DNA of 15,220 nucleotides, from assembly GCF_000721935.1 (NCBI RefSeq), contig NZ_KL585408.1, positions 8,113 through 23,332 of the forward strand. Reading direction: 5' to 3'. The translations under genes and the position numbers were made by a program. Positions 1 to 5,930 of this stretch are shown here, piece after piece; position 1 is the stretch's first letter, and the number at the start of each line of letters is the position of its first letter. A model generated the notes under the pieces. The model ran no database searches. It was given only the letters and a program-made list of their open reading frames with translations, and was not told the origin of the DNA. The stretch comes from Streptomyces sp. NRRL WC-3549. Lineage in GTDB: Bacteria > Actinomycetota > Actinomycetes > Streptomycetales > Streptomycetaceae.

Positions 1-972
1 GGCCAGCCCCCGCTCCCGCAGCCACGCCAGCGCCCTGACGGTGCCCCGGGTACCGGGCACGACCACCAGATCCGCGTCGGACAGCTCCTCCGCCCGGTCC
101 ACGAACCGCACCACCACACCCGGTTCGGCCGCCAGCGCGTCCACATCGGTGAAGTTCGACATCAGCGGCACCGCGCACACCGCGACCCGCAGCACGTCCT
201 CGCCGTGCGGGGGCGCGACGACCGACTCCCGTACGGTGCCGCGCATCGACACCCGCAGCCCGTCCTCCTCGTCGATGCCCAGCCCGTGGGCGTACGGCAG
301 GACCCCGTACGTACGCCGTCCGGTGATCCCGTACAACATGTCCAGTCCCGGCTCCAGCAGCGAGACGTCGCCCCGGAACTTGTTCACGAGGTACCCCGCC
401 ACCAGGGACTGGTCCTCGGCGCCCAGCAGGGCCGTCGTGCCGAAGAACGAGGCGAACACCCCGCCCCGGTCGATGTCCCCGACGACCAGCACGGGGAAGC
501 CGGCGGCCCGGGCGACGCCCATGTTCACGATGTCGGTGCGCCGCAGATTGATCTCCGCCGGAGACCCCGCGCCCTCGCAGATCACCGCGTCGTACTCGCT
601 CCGCAACCGCTCCAGGCAGTCCGCGACCGTCCCGAACAGCGCCTCCTGGCGCCCGCCGTGGTAGCCGCGCGCACTCATCTCGCCGACCGGTCTGCCCATC
701 AGCACCACCTGGCTGGAGCGGTCGCCGCCGGGCTTCAGTAGCACCGGGTTCATCAGCGCCGTCGGCTCCACCCGGGCGGCCTGCGCCTGCATCGCCTGGG
801 CGCGGCCGATCTCCGCACCCTCGCGGGTGACGAAGGAGTTCAGCGACATGTTCTGCGCCTTGAACGGAGCGACCTTCACCCCCTGGCGCACCAGCCACCG
901 GCAGATCCCGGCCGTCACGACGCTCTTGCCCGCGTCGGAGGTGGTCCCCGCCACCAGCAGCCCGCCGCTCAT
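1..972 (-). CDS. cobQ: Cobyric acid synthase CobQ (partial, C-terminus off window)
   Basis: Glutamine-dependent amidase of cobalamin biosynthesis, which amidates adenosyl-cobyrinate a,c-diamide to cobyric acid in the cytoplasm. Translating the minus strand from the ATG at 972 gives 324 open codons to the window edge. The protein starts [17 protein letters not shown], with the dethiobiotin-synthetase-like P-loop at residues 9-17, followed by [10 protein letters not shown] (about 37-46), the MNPVLLKP block (about 74-81) and a [13 protein letters not shown] motif. All are typical of CobQ. The last visible stretch, ending in [16 protein letters not shown], begins the glutamine amidotransferase domain, and its catalytic Cys and His lie outside the window. 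The start codon overlaps the cobD stop by 4 bp (ATGA), so translation is probably coupled. Regulation is expected from the B12 riboswitch upstream of cobD. Family identity is secure. Confidence 0.96.
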   Translation of the reverse strand, partial: MSGGLLVAGTTSDAGKSVVTAGICRWLVRQGVKVAPFKAQNMSLNSFVTREGAEIGRAQAMQAQAARVEPTALMNPVLLKPGGDRSSQVVLMGRPVGEMSARGYHGGRQEALFGTVADCLERLRSEYDAVICEGAGSPAEINLRRTDIVNMGVARAAGFPVLVVGDIDRGGVFASFFGTTALLGAEDQSLVAGYLVNKFRGDVSLLEPGLDMLYGITGRRTYGVLPYAHGLGIDEEDGLRVSMRGTVRESVVAPPHGEDVLRVAVCAVPLMSNFTDVDALAAEPGVVVRFVDRAEELSDADLVVVPGTRGTVRALAWLRERGLA

Positions 973-1790
973 GCCCGCCCCTTCCCGGCCCTCGTACGTC
1001 CCCGTCGAAGGCCCGCACGTCCCCACGCCAGCCGCCCGGCCACACAGACCCCGAGCGCCAGCACACCCACCCGGCGCGAGAGCCGCACCGCGCGTTCGAC
1101 GTCCTCGACCCGCACGTCCCGGCCCCGCTCCCCGTTGAGCACGGGCCGGTGCTCGACCCGGCCGCCGTACGCCAGGGTCCCGCCCAGCCGTACGCCCAGC
1201 GCGCCGGCGAACGAGGCCTCCACCGGGCCCGCGTTGGGGCTCGGATGCTTCCCCGATGTGTATAAGAGACAGTCCCGGAACCCGACGAGCCCGGGGACGC
1301 CGCCCAGCGCACCCCACACCAGGGCGCCCACCACCGCGTCGGAGGTGTTCTCGGCGACGGACTCCACCACCGCGCGGGCGATCGCCGGCCCGTCCAGGGA
1401 GTGCGGGTCCCGGCCGCACAGGTGCGGCAGCCGTTCGCGGGCCCGGTCGAGGTCCCCGGCGGCCAGCGCGCCGCCGATGGCACGGGCCTCACGGCCGAGG
1501 GAGGTGCCCCCGACGACGGACCAGGTGGCGGCGGCGGTCAGCGCCACGGCCGCGGCGGGACGGCCGCGCACCGCACGGGCGGCCAGCGCGGCACCGCCGG
1601 CGGCGCCTCCGGCGCAGACCAGCGTGTGCAGGGCGCCCCAGCCGCGGTGATCACGCCACAGCCGGTTCTCGACGCCCGCCGCGGCCCGCCCGAAGGCGGC
1701 CACCGGGTGGCCCCGGCGGGGGTCACCGAGCAGCAGGTCGCCGATGAGACCGGCGGTGGCGCCGTACGCGAAGATGCGGTCGGCTCGCAC
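969..1790 (-). CDS. cobD: Adenosylcobinamide-phosphate synthase CobD/CbiB, internally damaged in this assembly
   Basis: Membrane protein that attaches the aminopropanol arm to cobyric acid to form adenosylcobinamide (or its phosphate). Family hallmarks are visible: [17 protein letters not shown] near the N-terminus, [33 protein letters not shown] and, after a break, [20 protein letters not shown]. Between GLVGFR and HPSPNAGP the family normally carries a block with a TLDAMVGH-like motif and a SARLDD-like motif, roughly 60 residues from my memory of homologues. Here only DCLLYTSGK is present, and CLLYTS is the translation of the Nextera mosaic end at 1255-1272. At 273 aa the protein is correspondingly short. 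The frame stays open across the insertion by chance, so an automatic annotator would call it intact. The GTG start at 1790 matches the usual VRADR-type N-terminus, but its Shine-Dalgarno sequence is weak and an in-frame short ORF ends 3 nt upstream. The true gene is probably intact in the organism. Confidence 0.9.
   Translation of the reverse strand: MRADRIFAYGATAGLIGDLLLGDPRRGHPVAAFGRAAAGVENRLWRDHRGWGALHTLVCAGGAAGGAALAARAVRGRPAAAVALTAAATWSVVGGTSLGREARAIGGALAAGDLDRARERLPHLCGRDPHSLDGPAIARAVVESVAENTSDAVVGALVWGALGGVPGLVGFRDCLLYTSGKHPSPNAGPVEASFAGALGVRLGGTLAYGGRVEHRPVLNGERGRDVRVEDVERAVRLSRRVGVLALGVCVAGRLAWGRAGLRRGRTRAGKGRA
1255..1272. other. Nextera/Tn5 mosaic-end adapter remnant (sequencing artefact)
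   Basis: The plus strand reads GATGTGTATAAGAGACAG, identical to 18 of the 19 bases of the synthetic Tn5 mosaic end used in tagmentation libraries; only the outermost A is absent (C at 1254). The mosaic end is an engineered hybrid of the natural IS50 inside and outside ends, so it is not expected in a Streptomyces chromosome. It lies exactly where a conserved block of CobD is missing. Its translations (CLLYTS on minus, MCIRDS and YKRQ on plus) are strings I recognise as adapter contamination in draft assemblies. Confidence 0.97.
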
Positions 1791-1793
1791 GGT

Positions 1794-1862
1794 TCAGCCG
1801 GCCGTCACGCCTCGGAGGGGCTGGACCAGGGGCGGGGGTACGGGCGCACGGCGGCCGGGCAT
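1794..1862 (-). CDS. Possible 22-aa leader ORF between B12 riboswitch and cobD
   Basis: On the minus strand an ATG at 1862 follows a good ribosome-binding site (GTGAGGAC, about 8 nt upstream) and opens 22 codons, MPGRRAPVPPPLVQPLRGVT plus AG, ending in TGA at 1794-1796. The frame is the same as cobD, and only one sense codon (ACC) separates the stop from the cobD GTG. The ORF begins about 45 nt after the riboswitch P1 stem, so this is the ribosome-binding site best placed for riboswitch control. It could be a leader peptide that delivers ribosomes to the weak cobD start. Alternatively, the TGA could be a sequence error and cobD would start at 1862. The peptide resembles nothing I know. Confidence 0.4.
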   Translation of the reverse strand: MPGRRAPVPPPLVQPLRGVTAG

Positions 1863-1906
1863 GGCAGATGTCCTCACTCAGGGTCCGCGCCCTGGTTCGA
1901 CGTGAC

Positions 1907-2057
1907 CGGCGACGAGAGTCTCCTGGCTTCCGGATCCGCAGCGTCCCCCGGCCTTCCAGCCCGCGGTGGCGGGCCGTGACGTCCGTGTGGGGGACTGCTC
2001 CCCGGTGACAGTGGCGGGACCGCGCCGGATTCGCACCGGCTTCCTCTTCTGTCGCCG
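1907..2057 (-). promoter_or_regulatory. Cobalamin (B12) riboswitch
   Basis: The minus strand contains the conserved core of the cobalamin riboswitch: GGAAGCCGGTGCGAATCCGG, then GGTCCCGCCACTGT, and near the 3' end the B12 box AGCCAGGAGACTC at 1916-1928 (consensus AGCCAGGAGACCT). A 7-bp closing helix (P1) is visible between CGGCGAC at 2051-2057 and GTCGCCG at 1907-1913. It lies about 115 nt upstream of cobD on the same strand, as expected for repression of cobD-cobQ by adenosylcobalamin or another cobalamin. Because a ribosome-binding site follows about 30 nt after P1, control of translation initiation is more likely than termination; I see no terminator hairpin with a T-run. Confidence 0.95.
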
Positions 2058-2071
2058 TAGTTGGCCCCGGC

Positions 2072-2101
2072 AGTCCACCACGCCCCGCGAACGCCCGTCA
2101 A
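2072..2101 (-). promoter_or_regulatory. Putative promoter of the riboswitch-cobD-cobQ transcript
   Basis: The minus strand has TTGACG (2096-2101) and TGGACT (2072-2077) separated by 18 nt, close to the vegetative sigma-HrdB pattern (TTGACN, TANNNT; one mismatch in the -10). The predicted transcription start, around 2065, lies just upstream of the first riboswitch helix at 2057. Confidence 0.55.
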
Positions 2102-2143
2102 CCTGCCGCTGACCTGCGGGGCTGTGGTGTGCGCAGACGCACA

Positions 2144-2178
2144 CCGGGCCGGACGCACGGCAGGTGCGTCCGGCCCGG
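2144..2178 (-). terminator. Strong hairpin terminator after the phosphate-transport operon
   Basis: A perfect 15-bp inverted repeat, CCGGGCCGGACGCAC (2144-2158) and its complement (2164-2178), closes a 5-nt loop 18 nt after the stop of the small membrane protein gene. A second hairpin (GTGTGCG, CAGA loop, CGCACAC) abuts at 2127-2144. No T-run follows, as is usual in Streptomyces. It separates the pit transcript from the riboswitch transcript that starts shortly downstream on the same strand. Confidence 0.85.
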
Positions 2179-2195
2179 CGGGAAGAGCGGGGGAG

Positions 2196-2417
2196 TCAGG
2201 CGACGATCAGGTAGATCCCGTACGCGACCGCCGCCGTGCACAGCGCGAAGCAGGCGTACGCGCCGACGCGCGCCGGGATCGGGGAGCCGCCGCCCCGCTC
2301 GGCCGATGCCTGCCTGGCGAGGGAGACGATGCCCAGGCTGAAGAGCCCGACCAGTGCGACGGTGACGACGAGAGAGACGCCGAAGACGGTGGCGAGTGCT
2401 GCCCAGTCGATGTTCAT
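2196..2417 (-). CDS. Small two-helix membrane protein linked to the phosphate transporter
   Basis: A 73-aa protein with two predicted membrane segments: about residues 5-33 (WAALATVFGVSLVVTVALVG onwards) and about 50-72 (VGAYACFALCTAAVAYGIYL). A short Arg/Glu/Gly-rich loop of about 15 residues lies between them. The ATG at 2417 comes 12 nt after the transporter stop codon, and an AGGAC ribosome-binding site falls in that gap, so the two genes form one operon and may be translationally coupled. I recall small proteins of this type beside PiT transporters in streptomycetes, but no biochemical role is known to me. An accessory or stabilising partner of the transporter is an inference from position. 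The family is unnamed; coding status is convincing from codon bias and operon context. Confidence 0.85.
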   Translation of the reverse strand: MNIDWAALATVFGVSLVVTVALVGLFSLGIVSLARQASAERGGGSPIPARVGAYACFALCTAAVAYGIYLIVA

Positions 2418-2429
2418 GCGGATCTGTCC

Positions 2430-3692
2430 TTACACCGTGGCCGGTCGGGGCGGGTCGGCGGGCGTCTCGGTCGCCGGGGCCGGGATGGTGGCCTTGAGCT
2501 CCGGGACGCCCATACCGATGGGCGGCGGGCTGACGGCCGCGATGGCGGTGGTGACGACGCCCGCGGGCTCCGCCTCGGTCCCGGCCGCGGTGACGTTGGT
2601 GTGGTCGACCGGCTTGCGGCGCGAGAGCAGCCAGATGGCGCCGGAACCCGCGACGAGCAGCACCGCCACCACCGCGACGCCCCAGGGGCCCTGCTTGGTC
2701 AGGAACTCGGCACCTGCGCCGACCAGTCCGGCGGCGGGCAGCGTCAGACCCCAGGCGACGAACATCCGGGTGGCGGTGGACCAGCGGACCACGCCCCCCT
2801 TGCGGCCCAGACCCGCGCCCATCACGGCGCCGGAGCAGGACTGTGTGGTGGAGAGGGAGAAGCCGAGGTGCGAGGAGGCCAGGATGACCGTGGCGGCGCT
2901 GGTCTGGGCGGCGAAGCCCTGCGGCGGCTTCAGCTCGGTGAGCCCGCTGCCCATGGTGCGGATGATGCGCCAGCCGCCGAGGTAGGTGCCCATGGCGATG
3001 GCGAGACCGGCGGAGGCGATGACCCACACCGGCGGGTTGGAGCCGGGGGCGAGGACGCCGCCGGTGACCAGGGCCAGGGTGATGATGCCCATCGTCTTCT
3101 GCGCGTCGTTGGTGCCGTGGGCGAGCGAGACCAGGCCGGCCGAGGCGATCTGCCCGGCCCGGTAGCCCTTGGCCGTCGACTTCAGCTGGGCCTCGTCGGT
3201 GATGTTCCGGTTGATGCGGTACGTCAGCCTGGTGGCCAGCAGCGCGGCCACACCGGCGACGAGCGGGGCGGCGACGGCGGGCAGGAGGACCTTGGTGACG
3301 ACGGTGCCGCCGTTGATCGAGGACCAGCCGGCCGACATGACGGCGGCGCCGATGAGGCCGCCGAAGAGTGCGTGGGACGAACTGGAGGGCAGACCGACCA
3401 GCCAGGTCAGCAGATTCCAGAGGATGGCACCGACGAGCGCCGCGAAGATGACCTCGGTTCTGAGGCCGTTCTCGTTGACGATGCCGCCGGAGATCGTCTT
3501 GGCGACCTCCACCGACAGGAACGCGCCGACCAGGTTGAGAACGGCGGACATGGCCACCGCGGTCTTCGGCTTGAGGGCGCCGGTCGAGATGGTGGTGGCC
3601 ATCGCGTTGGCGGTGTCATGGAAACCGTTCGTGAAATCGAACACGAGAGCTGTTACGACCACAATCGCAAGCAGCAGGGTGATGTGTTCCAT
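2430..3692 (-). CDS. pit: PiT-family inorganic phosphate transporter
   Basis: Low-affinity, proton-coupled uptake of phosphate (probably as a metal-phosphate complex) across the cytoplasmic membrane. The 420-aa protein has the duplicated PiT signature: GFHDTANAMATT at residues 23-34 and HGTNDAQKTMGI at about 192-203. The conserved GLPSSSSHALFGGLIG block is at about 100-115 and its second-half counterpart FSLSTTQSCSGAVMGAG follows later. About ten hydrophobic segments surround them. The last 65 or so residues are a Pro/Ala/Thr-rich tail that is probably cytoplasmic and poorly structured. The ATG at 3692 gives the usual MEHIT-type N-terminus right before the first membrane helix; its Shine-Dalgarno sequence is weak. 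A PHO-box array 48-91 nt upstream implies PhoR-PhoP control. Streptomyces coelicolor carries two such genes, pitH1 and pitH2; the cobD neighbourhood and the PHO box favour the pitH2 type, from memory. Confidence 0.95.
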   Translation of the reverse strand: MEHITLLLAIVVVTALVFDFTNGFHDTANAMATTISTGALKPKTAVAMSAVLNLVGAFLSVEVAKTISGGIVNENGLRTEVIFAALVGAILWNLLTWLVGLPSSSSHALFGGLIGAAVMSAGWSSINGGTVVTKVLLPAVAAPLVAGVAALLATRLTYRINRNITDEAQLKSTAKGYRAGQIASAGLVSLAHGTNDAQKTMGIITLALVTGGVLAPGSNPPVWVIASAGLAIAMGTYLGGWRIIRTMGSGLTELKPPQGFAAQTSAATVILASSHLGFSLSTTQSCSGAVMGAGLGRKGGVVRWSTATRMFVAWGLTLPAAGLVGAGAEFLTKQGPWGVAVVAVLLVAGSGAIWLLSRRKPVDHTNVTAAGTEAEPAGVVTTAIAAVSPPPIGMGVPELKATIPAPATETPADPPRPATV

Positions 3693-3739
3693 TTACCCAG
3701 ACAATCGTTCGGCGTCATTGGCAGTTGGAACGTAGGCAA

Positions 3740-3783
3740 GCTGGATGAACAGAAGGTGAACTGAGCAGGGCGCTGTGGTGACC
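3740..3783 (-). promoter_or_regulatory. PHO box (PhoP-binding direct repeats) upstream of pit
   Basis: On the minus strand two adjacent 11-nt repeats, GTTCACCTTCT (3751-3761) and GTTCATCCAGC (3740-3750), match the Streptomyces PhoP direct-repeat unit (G[G/T]TCAYYYR-type). A third unit, GGTCACCACAG (3773-3783), lies in the same 11-nt register with one unit skipped. A TANNNT hexamer, TACGTT (3729-3734), follows 5 nt after the last repeat and could be the -10 of a PhoP-activated promoter. This predicts induction of phosphate uptake under phosphate limitation. Confidence 0.82.
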
Positions 3784-3939
3784 CCAACCGTGAGCGGACG
3801 TTCCGCTTGCGCGTCCGGCAGGTGGCGGGACCCTCCCGAGGCCGTGCGGGGCCCGGCTTTTGCCCGTTCTTGGTGAACGCTCGACGAAGGCTGTGCGTCC
3901 CGTTCGGGACCGTCGAGGAGACATCTCTCACCCCCTGGC

Positions 3940-3945
3940 TACGAT
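3940..3945 (+). promoter_or_regulatory. -10 box of a probable leaderless promoter for the aldolase-like gene
   Basis: TACGAT (TANNNT) lies 6 nt before the ATG at 3952. A transcript starting 7 nt after the -10 would begin at the A of the start codon. No Shine-Dalgarno sequence is present at normal spacing, which fits a leaderless mRNA. I could not identify a convincing -35. Confidence 0.6.
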
Positions 3946-3951
3946 CCCCGC

Positions 3952-4611
3952 ATGACGGACCAGCCGCGGGACGCGATCGGACAGGTGTGGGAGGGCGTCG
4001 TCGCGACGGCCCGCAGAACCGCCGCGGAGGGCCTCGTCGTCGGCACCTCGGGCAACGTCTCGGCCAGAGCCGGCGACGTCGTCCTGGTCACCCCGAGCGG
4101 AGTGCCCTACGACCGGCTCGGCCCCGAGGACGCGGTCGGCGTCGACCTCGACGGCCACCAGGTGCTCGGCAGCCTCGCCCCGACCAGCGAACTCCCCCTC
4201 CACCTCGCCGTCTACCGCGCCACCTCGGCCGCCGCCGTCGTGCACACCCACGCGGTCCACGCCACCGCCGTCTCCACCCTCGTCACCGAGGTCCCGGCGG
4301 TGCACTACGCCACCGCCCTGCTCGGCGGCCCCGTCCGCACCGCCGCCTACGCCCGCTACGGCACCCCCGAACTCGCCGCCCACATGCTCGACGCCCTCCG
4401 GGACCGCACCGGCTGCCTCCTGCGCAACCACGGGACCGTCACCTACGGGGACACCCTCGACCAGGCCTACGAACGCACCGCCCAGCTGGAATGGCTCTGC
4501 CGGCTCTGGCTCACCGCGAGCTCCGTCCCCGGCCACCGCCCGTCCCTGCTCTCCCCGGCCCAGCTGCGCGACGTCCAGGACGCCCTGGAAAGCTACGGAC
4601 AACCCGGCTGA
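3952..4611 (+). CDS. Class II aldolase/adducin-family protein (L-fuculose-phosphate aldolase-like)
   Basis: A Zn-dependent class II aldolase fold of 219 aa, close to the usual size of FucA/AraD enzymes. Visible motifs in order: TSGNVS at 32-37, TPSG at 47-50, the TSELPLHLAVYR segment with the catalytic acid E80, HTH (H98, H100) in VVHTHAVHATAVS, and LLRNHG with H160. H98, H100 and H160 correspond to the zinc ligands of FucA, and E80 to its catalytic glutamate. Enzymes of this group cleave or epimerise phosphorylated sugars such as fuculose-1-phosphate or ribulose-5-phosphate; the actual substrate cannot be read from sequence. The start at 3952 is supported by the -10 box just upstream (leaderless). 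The alpha/beta hydrolase gene follows after 83 bp on the same strand and may be cotranscribed. I see no sugar kinase or transporter nearby to suggest a pathway. Confidence 0.92.
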   Translation: MTDQPRDAIGQVWEGVVATARRTAAEGLVVGTSGNVSARAGDVVLVTPSGVPYDRLGPEDAVGVDLDGHQVLGSLAPTSELPLHLAVYRATSAAAVVHTHAVHATAVSTLVTEVPAVHYATALLGGPVRTAAYARYGTPELAAHMLDALRDRTGCLLRNHGTVTYGDTLDQAYERTAQLEWLCRLWLTASSVPGHRPSLLSPAQLRDVQDALESYGQPG

Positions 4612-4694
4612 ACTCCACGCCCGGTCAACGGAACGGGGACACCGGACGGCCCGGCCCGCTGGCCACGCGGCCGGTGGACCGGGAGACTGGGGCG

Positions 4695-5822
4695 ATGCGC
4701 CCGGCAACAGCGACGGCAGCAGCCGTCACCACGATCCTCGGCATCGGCGCGGCAGCGGTCGCGGCCGGCCGGTACGCCAGCGACGCCGCCCTCGCGGGGG
4801 GCCCGCACCCCTTCCCCGGCGACCGCCGCCTCACCGTGCACGCCACCGCGGCCGGACAGGTCACCCTGACCCGCTCCTTCGCGGCCCTGCGCCCCGGGAC
4901 GTACGGGCTGACCGGCCGCGACGTCCACGCCATCGTCGGCCCGGTCCTCGACCAGGGACCGGACGGCTCCGCGGACACCGTCGTACGCCGCCTGGAGCGG
5001 GTCACCCGGGGCAGCCTCGAACCGGGCGCCAAGGTCCGCCTCACCCCGCAGCTGCACAGCGGCGACCCCCTCGGCGGGCTCGGCCTCACCTACCAGGACG
5101 TCGAGATCCCCGGCGAGCTGGGCGCCCTGCCCGCCTGGTTCCTCCCCGGCGACCGCACCACCTGGGTCATCACCGTGCACGGCCTCGGGACCACCCGGGA
5201 GCAGCCGATGAACGTGCTGGCCTTCCTGGAGTCGCAGCGGCTCCCCGTGCTGGACCTGGCCTACCGGGGCGACGCCGGCGCCCCCCGGTCGCCCGACGGA
5301 CTGGCCCACCTCGGCGAGTCCGAGTGGCGCGACCTGGACGCCGCCATCCGCCACGCCGTGCGCCACGGGGCCGAGAGCGTCGTCCTCCACGGCTGGTCCA
5401 CCGGCGCCTCGATGGCCCTGCACACGGCCGTGAACTCCGCGCTCCGCGACCGCATCGCCGGCCTCGTCCTCGACTCCCCGGTCATGGACTGGCAGGTCAC
5501 CCTCCGCGCCCTGGCGGGCGCCCGCGGGGTCCCCGCCGCGCTGCTGCCGCTGGCAGTCCGGGCCGCGCAGGGCCAGACCGGGCTGCACGGCGTACGGCTG
5601 ATGGACACCTCGGTGCCGACGGCCCTGAACGTGCCCACCCTGGTCTTCCACGGCCCCGACGACACCCTCGCGCCCTGGCAGCCCTCCCGGGACCTCGCCG
5701 CCCGGCGCCCCGACCTCGTCACCCTGCACCCGGTGCCGCAGGCCCAGCACGGCGCGATGTGGAACGTCGACCCGGCCGGTTACGAGGAGGCCCTCCGGCG
5801 CTTCCTCACGCCCCTGATGTGA
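4695..5822 (+). CDS. Alpha/beta hydrolase, N-terminally anchored or exported
   Basis: A serine hydrolase of 375 aa. The N-terminus (residues 7-25, Ala/Val/Ile/Gly-rich after MRPATAT) is a likely signal anchor or signal peptide. About 110 residues with no motif I know follow. The hydrolase core then starts at about 155 (TTWVITVHGLGTTREQ, with the oxyanion region HGLG), has the nucleophile elbow G-W-S235-T-G in VVLHGWSTGASM, the acid in HGPDDTLAP (D323) and the histidine in QAQHGAMWN (H352), so the triad is complete. The substrate is unknown. The open frame extends far upstream but there overlaps the aldolase gene; the ATG at 4695 with GGGAGA 9 nt before it is the natural start. A compound hairpin follows the stop codon. 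Confidence 0.9.
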   Translation: MRPATATAAAVTTILGIGAAAVAAGRYASDAALAGGPHPFPGDRRLTVHATAAGQVTLTRSFAALRPGTYGLTGRDVHAIVGPVLDQGPDGSADTVVRRLERVTRGSLEPGAKVRLTPQLHSGDPLGGLGLTYQDVEIPGELGALPAWFLPGDRTTWVITVHGLGTTREQPMNVLAFLESQRLPVLDLAYRGDAGAPRSPDGLAHLGESEWRDLDAAIRHAVRHGAESVVLHGWSTGASMALHTAVNSALRDRIAGLVLDSPVMDWQVTLRALAGARGVPAALLPLAVRAAQGQTGLHGVRLMDTSVPTALNVPTLVFHGPDDTLAPWQPSRDLAARRPDLVTLHPVPQAQHGAMWNVDPAGYEEALRRFLTPLM

Positions 5823-5828
5823 GCGGAT

Positions 5829-5871
5829 GGGACGGAACGGCCCGGTTGGTGACGGGCCGGCCGGCCGTCCC
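5829..5871 (+). terminator. Compound hairpin after the alpha/beta hydrolase gene
   Basis: An outer arm GGGACGG (5829-5835) pairs with CCGTCCC (5865-5871), and an inner arm GGCCCG (5839-5844) pairs with CGGGCC (5853-5858). It begins 7 nt after the stop codon. There is no T-run, consistent with Streptomyces terminators. Confidence 0.6.
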
Positions 5872-5894
5872 ACGCGCCCGGATCCGGCCTCCGT

Positions 5895-5924
5895 TTGGGC
5901 TTTCGGGCCGTCAGAGGCAAGACT
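5895..5924 (+). promoter_or_regulatory. Putative leaderless promoter of the 457-aa gene
   Basis: TTGGGC (5895-5900) and AAGACT (5919-5924) are spaced by 18 nt, and the GTG start at 5931 follows the -10 by 6 nt. No Shine-Dalgarno sequence is visible. The geometry matches the leaderless arrangement upstream of 3952. The -10 lacks the initial T of TANNNT, so confidence is moderate. Confidence 0.45.
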
Positions 5925-5930
5925 GCTCCC

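Noticed and set aside
1255..1272. Natural transposon (IS50/Tn5) end
   Set aside because: The sequence is the engineered mosaic end, not a natural inside or outside end. There is no transposase, no second end and no target duplication.
2061..3764. Long plus-strand open frame of 567 codons
   Set aside because: Lies antisense to the phosphate transporter. Its composition (Gly/Asp/Arg runs) is that of a GC-rich shadow frame without recognisable motifs.
3866..3878. GTTCTTGGTGAAC as a further PHO box or operator
   Set aside because: It contains only one PHO-like half (GTTCACCAAGA on minus) with no adjacent 11-nt repeat, and the palindrome is imperfect.
3807..4694. Upstream extension of the alpha/beta hydrolase gene
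   Set aside because: The in-frame extension overlaps the aldolase-like gene in another frame and is Arg/Pro-rich. The ATG at 4695 has a ribosome-binding site and a sensible N-terminus.
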